Source: Chloroflexota bacterium (GTDB lineage Bacteria; Chloroflexota; UBA11872). Taken from it: a stretch of 64,000 nt of DNA. Numbering within the stretch: position 1 is the stretch's first letter; each line of letters opens with the position of its first letter. Of the stretch, positions 48,561-56,452 are shown in pieces. Both the position numbers and the translations under genes were made by a program. Under the pieces are notes generated by a model. It was not told where the DNA came from and searched no databases. It saw nothing but the letters and a program-made list of their open reading frames with translations. The DNA lies in contig JAJDVX010000033.1 in NCBI GenBank assembly GCA_022825895.1, forward strand, positions 62,001 to 126,000, in the 5' to 3' direction.

Positions 48561-48806
48561 ATGACCGATCCCAAAAAAATGAAGCTGCGAGCCTTCCACC
48601 TGTTTGCACGTCCGTCGGCGCTCGAGGGCATGGCCAGGATTCTGGACTTCGGGGGCACGCTGAATGAATACAACACCGCGAACTCGCCGCGGCAGGCCGA
48701 CACGCTGGCCCTCTGGAGTGACTGGCTGGCGGTCGGCGATGACATGTGGTCGGCGATCAGAACCTACGAAAACGCCCTACCCAAGCACCGCCGCCCCACG
48801 CGCTGA
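48561..48806 (+). CDS. Small protein of unknown function
   Basis: This 81-residue protein starts at the ATG at 48561, eight bases after GAGGAGGG, a strong ribosome-binding site; the ORF extends upstream to 48519 without support. Residues MTDPKKMKLRAFHLFARPSA, LEGMARILDFGGTLNEYNTA and LALWSDWLAVGDDMWSAIRT suggest a helical soluble protein rich in aromatic residues. I recognise no family. The good start site and codon pattern argue that it is expressed. Confidence 0.65.
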   Translation: MTDPKKMKLRAFHLFARPSALEGMARILDFGGTLNEYNTANSPRQADTLALWSDWLAVGDDMWSAIRTYENALPKHRRPTR

Positions 48807-48987
48807 TCCGCCCGGCCCGCAACAGTGCCAGCGTGACTAAGGACGAGGCGCCTTCGCGCCGCGAACAGCCGGCAATGAGTCGGAGGAAGTGATTGAGCCT
48901 TCCCACCCCAGTTCCGGAGTCCCGCGAGTCATATAAGCCGCAATTCAGTCATCGGTTCTGCATTCGGGACCGCTCCCCCCGCCCGAA

Positions 48988-49374
48988 ATGCTGGCCCAAT
49001 ACGAGAAGATTCTCCCCGGACTGGCGGACCGAATCATGGCAGAGGCCGAGCGCCAGACGGCGCACCGGCAGGCAGCCGAGATGACTGTCATCAGGAACGA
49101 TGCACGGCAAAGCATGGTTGGCATGGCAGCCGGAGTCGTCACCGTGTTGGCTGCGCTGGCGGTGGCCGCGGTTTTCGTGCTCCAGGGGCAGCCATGGTTT
49201 GGAATCGTCGCTTTGCTGGCGCCCATTACCACGCTCGCCGGAGTGTTCGTCCATGGGAACAACTCGCGGCGCAAAGAGCGCACGTCGCGCCTTGAGGAGA
49301 CGCTCAACCCCGCCGTGGATGCCGACGAGCCGCCGAGAGACCAACCCTCCGAGCCTCGGCTTCCGCGAGAGTGA
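48988..49374 (+). CDS. DUF2335-like membrane protein, possibly frameshifted at its start
   Basis: This 128-residue protein begins MLAQYEKILPGLADRIMAEA, the conserved DUF2335 start, with ERQTAHRQAAE next and two membrane helices (VVTVLAALAVAAVFVLQ, FGIVALLAPITTLAGVFVHG). Family members normally carry a longer N-terminus ending in a GPLPPPE motif. That motif (HSGPLPPPE) is encoded just upstream in the same frame, but no start lies there. A TTG at 48893 with a strong GGAGG leads into the neighbouring frame and ends in YKPQFSHR. A one-base change near 48960 would join the two. So the gene may be frameshifted or start at 48988. Confidence 0.6.
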   Translation: MLAQYEKILPGLADRIMAEAERQTAHRQAAEMTVIRNDARQSMVGMAAGVVTVLAALAVAAVFVLQGQPWFGIVALLAPITTLAGVFVHGNNSRRKERTSRLEETLNPAVDADEPPRDQPSEPRLPRE

Positions 49375-49458
49375 CGGCCGGGCGCCTGTCGGATTCAGCG
49401 GTCCGCAGCAGCCCGGCTGATCGGTGCGGCGCCTGGGCCGTTCAAGGGAAGGGAGTCC

Positions 49459-49692
49459 ATGCACACCGTCAGAGCGAGATTCGCCAACGGCGTGCTCGAA
49501 CTATTGGAAACGCTCGACCTCGACGAAGGTCGGGAAGTCACGGTGTCGATCGACGAGCGGACGCCAAGCCGCCTTGGACGAGGCATGCGAGCCGCAGCCG
49601 GCGCGTGGAAAGGCACTCACGATCCGGAGCGGCTGAAGCGCGAGATCTACGCCGCCCGCCGCATGACCTCTCGCCCGCGACCCGACCTGTAA
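49459..49692 (+). CDS. VapB-like antitoxin (AF2212/DUF104-type)
   Basis: This 77-residue protein has a strong AAGGGAG-type site upstream. It begins MHTVRARFANGVLELLETLD with LDEGREVTVSIDER, which is the AF2212/DUF104 beta-strand antitoxin pattern, and has a C-terminal positively charged helix (RLKREIYAARRMTSRPRPDL) that would bind the toxin. The gene is followed after four bases by a broken PIN-domain toxin (49697-49901), so it is probably the antitoxin of that now dead pair. Confidence 0.75.
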   Translation: MHTVRARFANGVLELLETLDLDEGREVTVSIDERTPSRLGRGMRAAAGAWKGTHDPERLKREIYAARRMTSRPRPDL

Positions 49693-49696
49693 GTCC

Positions 49697-49901
49697 GTGC
49701 GCTATCTGGTTGATACCGACTGGGTCATCGACTACTTCCACGGGGTCGAGCCAGCAGGGCCGGCTGCGCTCTTCCGGCGCACTCATCGACGACTTTGACC
49801 CACTGATCGGGTCTACAGCCCTGCATCACGATCTGACTCTGCTCACCAACAACAGGCGGCATTTCGAGCGCCTGGACGGTCAGCATATCGCCTCGCTCTG
49901 A
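49697..49901 (+). pseudogene. VapC-type PIN toxin with an internal deletion
   Basis: A GTG at 49697 opens MRYLVDTDWVIDYFHG, the standard VapC start with its first catalytic Asp, but the frame closes after about 35 codons. The normal VapC C-terminus follows in another frame: SSGALIDDFDPLIGSTALHH and LTLLTNNRRHFERLDGQHIA, ending at 49901. About 70 residues of the usual 130 are missing between them. The gene is therefore a dead toxin next to an intact VapB-like antitoxin. Confidence 0.8.
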
Positions 49902-49982
49902 ACTGCCGAGCATCAGGCACTTGCTCAGATCCCAAAGGGGGGCGATGTGCGAGGGACCCCGGCGATCGCTGGTCTGGCAGCG

Positions 49983-51176
49983 CTACGGTGCCTTTAGCCG
50001 AACTTTGGCTGATTCAAACCGGTCCAGCACCTCGCGCAGGCCTTGCAGCGGCACGGCCTTGGCGTCGGTGCGGGATTGCGCGGTGGCGCCGCCGTAGACG
50101 ACGGCTTTGGTGGTGACGTCGGGGATCAGCGCGGCGACGCGGTGCAGGGCGGTGAAGTAGTCGCTGGCGATGGTGGCGCCGGACTTAATCTCGATGGCGC
50201 CGATGCCGTGGGCGGTTTCGTAGAAGAGGTCGCATTCCAGGCCGCGGGAGTCGCGGAAGAAGGACAGGTTGGCGCGACGGCCACGGTTGAACCGGAACTT
50301 GAGCGCCTCGGCCACGACCAGGTTCTCGAACAGGGGGCCGCGCAGCGGATGGGTGACGACCTGGTCCGCGTGCTCGATGCCGATGAGGAAGCTGGCCAGG
50401 CCCACGTCATAGAAGTAGAGCTTGGGCGACTTGACCAGACGCTTGCGGATGTTGGCGTGATAGGGCGGCAGCTGAAAGACGATGTAGCTGGCTTCCAACA
50501 CCGTCAGCCACTCGCGCGCGGTGGTGTGCGAGACGCCGGAGTCCGAACCCAAAGCGCTGAGATTGAGCAGCTGGCCCACGCGTCCCGCGCAGAGGCGCAC
50601 GAAGCGCCTGAAGCTGGAGAGGTTGCGAATCTCGCCCATCCGGCGAACGTCACGTTCGACATAGGTCTCGAAGTAGTCGCCCAGGGCCTGCCGCGGCTCA
50701 AGTCCTTGATCCAGGATCCGCGGGTAAAAGCCTGAGAACAGCATCTCGTCGATTGCGAGGCTGGCGCCAATGCGCTCCCGCTCCGCCAGCGAGAAGGGCA
50801 GCAGACGAAGGAGCGCCGTGCGTCCGGCCAGCGACTGGCTGATGGCGCTGGAGAGTTGGAATTGCTCGCTGCCGGTCAGCACGAAGAGGCTGTTGCGCCG
50901 CCGCTCATCCGCCAGCACCTGCAGATACGACAGGAGATCGGGGACGTGCTGGATTTCGTCGATGATGGCGCCCTCGCCGAGTTGCGCGAGGAATCCCCGG
51001 GGATCGGACTCCGCGAACTGCCGCTGATCTGGCGCCTCCAGGTTGGCGTAGGCCAGATCGGGAAACGCCGCCCGGCAGAGGGTGGTCTTGCCGGATTGCC
51101 GCGGCCCGGTGACGGTGACGAAGGGATATTGCTGGAACAGCCTCGTCAGGTGCGGGGCGATTTCGCGCTCGATCAT
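49983..51176 (-). CDS. AAA-type ATPase with DUF4143 domain
   Basis: This 397-residue protein has Walker A in VTVTGPRQSGKTTLCRAAFP, a Walker B-like GAIIDEIQHVPDLLSYLQVL and sensor region NSLFVLTGSEQFQLSSAIS. The C-terminal DUF4143 domain includes RFVRLCAGRVGQLLNLSALG, VSHTTAREWLTVLEASYIVF, LYFYDVGLASFLIG, and a nuclease-like motif GLECDLFYETAHGIGAIEIKSG with E-I-K. The family is very common and its role is poorly known. A perfect 11-bp inverted repeat lies 22 bases upstream of the start and suggests autoregulation. Confidence 0.9.
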   Translation of the reverse strand: MIEREIAPHLTRLFQQYPFVTVTGPRQSGKTTLCRAAFPDLAYANLEAPDQRQFAESDPRGFLAQLGEGAIIDEIQHVPDLLSYLQVLADERRRNSLFVLTGSEQFQLSSAISQSLAGRTALLRLLPFSLAERERIGASLAIDEMLFSGFYPRILDQGLEPRQALGDYFETYVERDVRRMGEIRNLSSFRRFVRLCAGRVGQLLNLSALGSDSGVSHTTAREWLTVLEASYIVFQLPPYHANIRKRLVKSPKLYFYDVGLASFLIGIEHADQVVTHPLRGPLFENLVVAEALKFRFNRGRRANLSFFRDSRGLECDLFYETAHGIGAIEIKSGATIASDYFTALHRVAALIPDVTTKAVVYGGATAQSRTDAKAVPLQGLREVLDRFESAKVRLKAP

Positions 51177-51197
51177 ACCGCCAAGCTACGGGTGAAC

Positions 51198-51232
51198 TGC
51201 ACAAATTGCAAGTACTACTTTCAATTTGTGCA
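51198..51232. promoter_or_regulatory. Perfect 11-bp inverted repeat upstream of the DUF4143 ATPase gene
   Basis: TGCACAAATTG (51198-51208) and CAATTTGTGCA (51222-51232) are exact inverted complements separated by 13 bases. They sit 22 bases upstream of the ATG at 51176, in a markedly AT-rich patch, so an operator or a hairpin over the ribosome entry region is likely. Confidence 0.5.
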
Positions 51233-51293
51233 ACTTGACGGGTTGCCCGACCAAGCCGACGTGACGCAGCGGCGTCTGGCTTGAGGCGCCCCG

Positions 51294-52691
51294 CTAGCTC
51301 AGATCCCGCGCCTCGTTCCCAAACCGGTACGCAAACACCTGCCCGTAGCTGAACTCGATGTGCACCCGCACCCGTTCGCCGGCGGCCGCGCCCAGGTCCG
51401 GTGAGTCGTTCCAGGTCACCGGATGTTCCACCGAGTCGCCGCGGATCTCATCGCACTCGTCCAGCGTCAGGCCGGGAATGGGAGTGCCGTTGCTGGTGCG
51501 GACCTCGACTCTGGCCCAGCCGTTGCGCACATTGGCGTTGAGGAACAGGCGGCTGCCGCCCGCCTCCACGCGGTCCGTGACGATCCAGCCCGAGCGCCGT
51601 CCGGCCGACAGTCCCGCAAAGCGGTCCAGCCCCAGCACAAACGTGCCGATACCGCCGGTGCGGTAGTTCACCCCGTGCGCCTCTTCGCGGCCGTGAAACC
51701 AGAACCGCATGCGGTCGCCTTCGCGCACCGGCGGGCTGTCGGACATGTTGACCCACGAGTCGTCCCAGCCGCCCTCCGCGCCCAGGTCCACCAGCCGCTC
51801 CCGCCGGAACGGCCGCTGCCAGTGCAGCCCGTCCAGGCTGCTGGCCAGCGTCACCCACATGCGCTCCACCTCCGTGTCGTACAGGTTCACGAAGGCCAGG
51901 TAGCGGTTGCCGTAGGCGATCGGCGCGATGTTGTAGAACTCCGTCCCGCGCGTATCGAACACGTCGTTGCTCAGCGCCATCGTGTAGTCCGACCAGTTGA
52001 GAAAGTCCTGGCTGCTGGCTCGCGCCACAACCCGCTTGTACGGCAGCGCGTCGGCCGTAGCTCCGGGGTCGCGGCTGGGGATATAGCGCGGCGGCCGCAG
52101 GAATAGCCAGTAGTCCCCGCTTACTGGATCCTTGATCGCCGAATGCCGGTCCCCCGCCTGGGCGTAAATCGGGTCCGGATGCAGCGTCCAGGCAATCCCG
52201 TCCGGGCTGAACATGGCGTACAGCCCATCGCCCACCCGGTCGCGAAACACATGATGCACCGGAATCTTGTAGCGCCGTTCCGGTCCGCCCACGTCGTCCA
52301 CGATCAGCCCGTGCGACTCCATGGCCCGGCAGCCCGGGATCAGCGAGGGCCGGTGGAAGATATTGTTGTTGGTGTTGCCGCCAAATTCGATTTGACCCAG
52401 ATCGGGCTTGTTCCAGTTGATGCCGTCGTCCGACTCGGCATAGTTCAGGAGCACCTGGTCGCCCGTCGGGCTGTCGTAATCGAAGCTCCGGTACCACATG
52501 CGAAAGCCGCCCGTGGTCTCATCCTTCAGGATGGACAGATCCATCCCCACGCCGCGGCCTTCCCAGGGCCGGTCGGCCGTCATGATCGGATCGTGCGAGC
52601 GCCGTTCCGGGCGCCCGATCGTCGGCGTCACGTTCCGCGAGGCATCCACCTCGAGGTCGTCCACAAACAGATGCAGGTGCGGGTCGTACAT
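51294..52691 (-). CDS. Five-bladed beta-propeller glycoside hydrolase-like protein (paralogue 3)
   Basis: This 465-residue protein has the same layout as the pair at 4456-7513: FRMWYRSFDYDSPTGDQVLL, NYAESDDGINWNKPDLGQIE, MFSPDGIAWTLHPDPIYAQA, ASSQDFLNWSDYTMAL, and the C-terminal NANVRNGWARVEVRTSNGTP with GDSVEHPVTWND. Sequence similarity is moderate, so it is an older paralogue. No signal peptide is seen. Active-site residues are not assigned. It stands alone, without the MocA dehydrogenase seen next to the others. Confidence 0.75.
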   Translation of the reverse strand: MYDPHLHLFVDDLEVDASRNVTPTIGRPERRSHDPIMTADRPWEGRGVGMDLSILKDETTGGFRMWYRSFDYDSPTGDQVLLNYAESDDGINWNKPDLGQIEFGGNTNNNIFHRPSLIPGCRAMESHGLIVDDVGGPERRYKIPVHHVFRDRVGDGLYAMFSPDGIAWTLHPDPIYAQAGDRHSAIKDPVSGDYWLFLRPPRYIPSRDPGATADALPYKRVVARASSQDFLNWSDYTMALSNDVFDTRGTEFYNIAPIAYGNRYLAFVNLYDTEVERMWVTLASSLDGLHWQRPFRRERLVDLGAEGGWDDSWVNMSDSPPVREGDRMRFWFHGREEAHGVNYRTGGIGTFVLGLDRFAGLSAGRRSGWIVTDRVEAGGSRLFLNANVRNGWARVEVRTSNGTPIPGLTLDECDEIRGDSVEHPVTWNDSPDLGAAAGERVRVHIEFSYGQVFAYRFGNEARDLS

Positions 52692-52848
52692 GGCTGGCTT
52701 CTCTGTCCCGCGGATGCGCCGAGTCTAGGGCGTGTGCCGAATGTGCGCCGCTCGGCTGGACGCCGGTGCCTTGACTTCCCTCTACAATACGTCGCGAAAG
52801 CTAACGGTCCGGTCCTCGCCCCGGGGCTTGGAGAGAGAGGACATTCCA

Positions 52849-53034
52849 GTGCCGATCCGTCGATGGCGCACTGTCGCCACCCTGCTGGTCGCCAGTGCCG
52901 TCGCGGCCACGCTGTTTGCCGGCTGCGGCGGCGAGTTCGAGTTCAAGCCCAGCGGCAGCGGCCGCGGCCAGGGCGTCAACTACCAACAGGCCCCCGGTTC
53001 GTTGTATGAGGCCACCCCCACGCCGTCGTCCTGA
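52849..53034 (+). CDS. Tiny predicted lipoprotein with EFEFKP motif
   Basis: This 61-residue protein starts at GTG (52849), ten bases after GAGAGAGG. It has a basic N-terminus (MPIRRWRTVA), a hydrophobic helix (TLLVASAVAATLFAG) and the lipobox LFAGC, so Cys26 should be lipidated. The mature part contains GGEFEFKPSGSGRG, closely like DEFDFKPRG in the 54-residue protein at 9081-9245, and ends in a Thr-Pro tail. The gene lies between unrelated genes. Function unknown; the conserved motif suggests a short ligand or stress peptide. Confidence 0.65.
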   Translation: MPIRRWRTVATLLVASAVAATLFAGCGGEFEFKPSGSGRGQGVNYQQAPGSLYEATPTPSS

Positions 53035-53067
53035 CGCAGGGCGGCCACTAGCCGCGCGTCGCGGGCG

Positions 53068-53541
53068 CTAGGTTGCCGACTGGTTCTGCGCGGACTCCTC
53101 CTGGAGGAACGCTTCGGCCGACTCCAGGTACACCTGCGGGAACCCGGCCACCGGCCGCTTGCCCGTGATCGCGCGCTTCGCCTCGGTTGGTGAAAGCCCC
53201 CGCAGCGCCCGCAGGATCACGTAGGTCATCAACGGCCCGCGGTGCACCCCTTCGCGGCAGTGCACGTAGAGCTGGCACGACGGGTCCGACAGCGCCCGAC
53301 GCGCGAACGACAGCCCCCGGCGGAACCACGAGGCCGGTTTCGGCTCCAGGTCGTCCACCACCGGAACCCAGGTCGCCCTGAAGTCCCGCCGCACCTGGGC
53401 GCCATGCGGGTCCGTGCTCACGTTCAGCACGTGCGTCACCCCGGCGGCCTGTAGCGCGCCCAGCGACGCCGGGCTGGGCCTGCCCCCAACCCAAACCCCG
53501 TCCGCCACCTCTGACGGTGGATACGGCTCATAGAACATCAC
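53068..53541 (-). CDS. Dual-specificity protein phosphatase-like protein
   Basis: This 157-residue protein carries the P-loop HCREGVHRGP, the HCxxGxxR signature of Cys-based phosphatases, preceded by WVPVVDDLEPKPASWFRRGL with a general-acid Asp. The N-terminal start VADGVWVGGRPSPASLGALQ and AGVTHVLNVS fit the DSP fold. The usual final Ser or Thr of the signature is Gly. It could act on phosphoproteins or on phosphorylated metabolites. It is not obviously in an operon. Confidence 0.85.
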   Translation of the reverse strand: MMFYEPYPPSEVADGVWVGGRPSPASLGALQAAGVTHVLNVSTDPHGAQVRRDFRATWVPVVDDLEPKPASWFRRGLSFARRALSDPSCQLYVHCREGVHRGPLMTYVILRALRGLSPTEAKRAITGKRPVAGFPQVYLESAEAFLQEESAQNQSAT

Positions 53542-53834
53542 AGTTCCCCCAGTGGGCAGCGCTTCGCCATCATCCCATCACCCACGGCGCCGGCCCGCCA
53601 ATGCCGCCGCGCTCGTCCAATCGGGATACATGCCGGACGCGCGTTCGGAGCCATGGTGTACACGTCCGGGCCCAATACCGCGGGTCCAGGCTGCGCCAGG
53701 CGCCCGGCAGCTCGGCAACCTCGTCCTCAGCCTCCCTCCGTCAGCACGGGCAATCACGGCCGCGGGCGGGAGCGGCCACCGCCTCTCACTCGTATCATGG
53801 CCGTCCCTGAACGCCAAGTTGCATCGGGCCGCCC

Positions 53835-54731
53835 ATGTGGCCTTCGCCGGACCCTGCGCAAACCGCCGCGGTTGACGTGGCCGACGCCGTGTTTCCGTAC
53901 GACTACCGCGGCGTCCGCCCCGCGCTGGCCCGTGTGCCCGCCGATTCGTACGCCCGCGCCGCCCAGGATTTGCTGGATCGCCGTCCAGGCGTCGTTCTGC
54001 TGATTACCGGCTTCCCTATCAAGGGCATCGCCGAGACGGATGGCCCCCCCGGCGCCGCCGCCGTGGGCCGCGCTCTGCGGGCGCTGAGCTGGCACGTGGT
54101 AACGGTGGTCGATCCCATGACCCGGCCCGTCATCGAAGCCCTCGGCCGCGACCTTGGTGAAATCGAGGAAATCGACGCCGATGGTGTCCCGCAGGCCGAA
54201 GCGGCCACCGGGCGTCTGCTGGACCGGATTCGCCCGCACGCCGCGATCGCCATCGAGCGACCGGGACTGACCGCGGATGGCCGCCTGGCCAATATGCGCG
54301 GCGAGACCCTGGACCCCTCGCCCGTTCCCATGGACGGCCTGCTGCGCGTGCCCATCAGCATTGGCGTGGGCGATGGCGGCAATGAGCTGGGCCTCGGGTC
54401 GCTTGCCAGCTTTATGCGCCGGCGCCGCATCTCGCCGGCCCCCTGCGTCACCCGCGCCCGGCACGTGCTGCTGGCCTCCGTGAGCAACTGGGGCGCTTAT
54501 GGCTTCACGGCCATGCTCGAAATGCTGGCCGGCCGCCCGCTGATGCCCACCGAGAGCGACGATCGGCGCTGGATGCGCACTATCGTGCGAGCCGGCGCCG
54601 TGGACGGCGTCACCGCCCGCTGCGAGCCCACCGTGGATACCTTTCACTACGACCGCACCGCAAGCGTTCTGCATCGCCTGGCCGATGTTTGCGAGGCCTA
54701 CGCCCAAACCAACGGACGGGTGCCCGCATGA
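53835..54731 (+). CDS. DUF4392 protein, D-glutamate cyclase C-terminal-type
   Basis: This 298-residue protein has GVVLLITGFPIKGIAETDGP, AIAIERPGLTADGRLANMRG, ISIGVGDGGNELGLGSLAS and LLASVSNWGAYGFTAMLEML, the DUF4392 pattern. In mammals the same domain is the C-terminal half of D-glutamate cyclase, which converts D-glutamate to 5-oxo-D-proline. Its stop overlaps the next gene, a DUF1445 protein, as ATGA. So the two halves are encoded by separate, coupled genes here. The preceding 293 bases (53542-53834) hold nothing I recognise. Confidence 0.85.
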   Translation: MWPSPDPAQTAAVDVADAVFPYDYRGVRPALARVPADSYARAAQDLLDRRPGVVLLITGFPIKGIAETDGPPGAAAVGRALRALSWHVVTVVDPMTRPVIEALGRDLGEIEEIDADGVPQAEAATGRLLDRIRPHAAIAIERPGLTADGRLANMRGETLDPSPVPMDGLLRVPISIGVGDGGNELGLGSLASFMRRRRISPAPCVTRARHVLLASVSNWGAYGFTAMLEMLAGRPLMPTESDDRRWMRTIVRAGAVDGVTARCEPTVDTFHYDRTASVLHRLADVCEAYAQTNGRVPA

Positions 54732-55540
54732 GCCAACCCTGGAACCAGGCCACCGGCGCCCAGGTCCGCGCCGCCTGCCGCTCAGGCGAGTGGGACCGAC
54801 CCACGCACGGGATGGCCGACGGCTACGTGCAGGCCAACCTGGTCATGCTGCCGGCCGCCGCCGCCGATGACTTCCAGGCCTTCTGCGAAGCCAACCCAAT
54901 CCCCTGTCCGCTGCTCGAACGGACGGAACCCGGCGACTTCGAACCCACCCAATTCGCTCCCGGCGCCGACCTGCGCACCGACGCCCCCCGGTACCGCATC
55001 TACCGCGAGGGCGTTCAGGACCCCGGCGAACCCACTGACGTGCTGCAGCAGGTCCGGGACGACATGGTCGGCTTCCTGCTCGGCTGCAGCTTCACCTTCG
55101 AGGGCGCCATGGCCCGCGCCGGCTTTGAGCTGCGCCACCAGACGCAGGACGTCAACGTCCCGATGTACCGGACCACCATGGCCTGCCGTCCCGCCGGCGC
55201 GTTCGCCGGCCCCATGGTCGTCAGCATGCGCCCCGTGCAGGCCGACCGCGTGCCCGAGGTCTGCGAGATCACCGCCCGCTACCCGAGCGTCCACGGCGCT
55301 CCCGTCCACGCCGGCGATCCCCTGACCATCGGCATCCGGGACATCAACCAACCCGACTGGGGCGAACCCGTGGACATCCGCCCCGGCGAAGTCCCCGTCT
55401 TCTGGGGCTGCGGCGTCACCCCCCAGGCCGTCGCCCAATCCAGCCGCCCCACCGTCATGATCACCCACGCCCCCGGCCACATGTTCGTCACCGACCGGTT
55501 GGACTCGGAACTGGCGCAGGCGCCGGCTGCCGCCCACTAA
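54728..55540 (+). CDS. DUF1445 hydro-lyase-like protein, D-glutamate cyclase N-terminal-type
   Basis: This 270-residue protein starts at the ATG at 54728. It has AACRSGEWDRPTHGMADGYV, QANLVMLPAAAADDFQAFC, MVGFLLGCSFTFEGAMARAG, NVPMYRTTMACRPAGAFAGP, MVVSMRPVQADRVPEVCEIT and VFWGCGVTPQAVAQSSRP, all DUF1445 marks. With the DUF4392 gene it makes the two domains found fused in animal D-glutamate cyclase. Activity on D-glutamate or another acid is inferred. The overlap with the upstream stop implies equal production. Confidence 0.88.
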   Translation: MSQPWNQATGAQVRAACRSGEWDRPTHGMADGYVQANLVMLPAAAADDFQAFCEANPIPCPLLERTEPGDFEPTQFAPGADLRTDAPRYRIYREGVQDPGEPTDVLQQVRDDMVGFLLGCSFTFEGAMARAGFELRHQTQDVNVPMYRTTMACRPAGAFAGPMVVSMRPVQADRVPEVCEITARYPSVHGAPVHAGDPLTIGIRDINQPDWGEPVDIRPGEVPVFWGCGVTPQAVAQSSRPTVMITHAPGHMFVTDRLDSELAQAPAAAH

Positions 55541-55610
55541 GGCCCGCTTCAACTCGCGTCGTCAGCCTTCTTGTTGATCGTCAAGGCCTCGCGGTGTGTG
55601 AAGCCGCTGG

Positions 55611-55844
55611 CTAGCGGGATTCGGGGACGGAAGGGCTGGATCCCGCTCGAGCGCCGGCAAAGCCCAGGATCGCGCCGATCGATGCCTTGACCATCCAGTC
55701 GGCAACGGTCAGCAGGCTGCGTTGCGCTGGGTTGAAGTTGTCGGCAGGTACGTCGGCCAGCCAGGCCATGATGCCGATGCCGATGACCACAAGGGCGAAC
55801 AGGCCAATGAACACCCAACTCGCCGGCACTTCCCGACGGTTCAT
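55611..55844 (-). CDS. Small membrane protein of unknown function
   Basis: This 77-residue protein has a hydrophobic helix near the start (WVFIGLFALVVIGIGIMAWL), a short loop ADVPADNFNPAQRSLLTVAD, and a weaker second helix (KASIGAILGFAGARAG). It begins 15 bp after the stop of another small membrane gene (55860-56009) on the same strand, suggesting an operon of two. I recognise no family. Its arrangement resembles phage holin-like or envelope stress peptides but that is a guess. Confidence 0.55.
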   Translation of the reverse strand: MNRREVPASWVFIGLFALVVIGIGIMAWLADVPADNFNPAQRSLLTVADWMVKASIGAILGFAGARAGSSPSVPESR

Positions 55845-55859
55845 GCAAACGTCGTGGCG

Positions 55860-56009
55860 CTAGGAGTGATCGCCGTGGGTAGGGCCAGCGTCCCGCCCCC
55901 AGGGTGGCGGCGGCACGAATCCCAGCATGCCGGCCAGAGATACGCCGAAGAGGACTATGCCGAGCACCATGAGCGTGAGCCCGACAATCTCGTTCAACGA
56001 AGTCTCCAC
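55860..56009 (-). CDS. Very small membrane protein of unknown function
   Basis: This 49-residue protein starts with GTG at 56009, with GAAGGGG about nine bases upstream. Residues 9-30 (VGLTLMVLGIVLFGVSLAGM) form one membrane helix, followed by FVPPPPWGRDAGPTHGDHS, a proline-rich tail. It is too short for standard gene finding but the frame, start site and hydrophobic segment are coherent. The next gene, 55611-55844, starts 15 bp after its stop. Confidence 0.5.
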   Translation of the reverse strand: METSLNEIVGLTLMVLGIVLFGVSLAGMLGFVPPPPWGRDAGPTHGDHS

Positions 56010-56143
56010 GCTCGTCGGCCCCTTCGCGCCAATCTAGTCAAGTCTAACGTGATCATGCGCCCGACCAACCTGCGGCTGAACCGGCAACGGAGGAACCTGA
56101 CGGCGACCCACCGCGAGCGCTTCGGGCCCATTAGACACTGAAA

Positions 56144-56186
56144 GCGCCCTCGCAGAGCGAGGGCGCCGATAGCGCTCTCCGCTATC
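56144..56186. terminator. Two adjacent perfect stem-loops
   Basis: GCGCCCTCG-CAGAG-CGAGGGCGC (56144-56166) is a perfect 9-bp hairpin, followed at once by GATAGCG-CTCTC-CGCTATC (56168-56186), a perfect 7-bp hairpin. Neither has a strong T-run. They lie in the 443-bp gap 56010-56452, which shows no gene I recognise, so they may be structured RNA or terminators of unseen transcripts. Direction cannot be decided. Confidence 0.35.
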
Positions 56187-56452
56187 CACTCCGACGACTG
56201 TATCTGCTCCAACCACCAACGCCGACCCCATTTCATCCGCAGCCGGGCTCAAACTCCTCATAGCGGCGAGCCTTAGGGCCGCAGTCTCTTGCCCAACGCT
56301 TAGCCCCGTTCGTGTTGAGCCGGCACCTAGTCATTCGGAGAGCGTGCCTGAGCCAGTCGGAGGGGTCGAGTCGAACCGCATCCTTCAATTGCTTTGTAGC
56401 CCAGGTCCCCTACCTCCCCGCCACCTTCGACCCTGCGTATCCTGAGCGCCCG

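Noticed and set aside
56144..56186. tRNA gene
   Set aside because: Two adjacent perfect hairpins are present, but there is no TTCGA-type loop, anticodon arm or acceptor stem.
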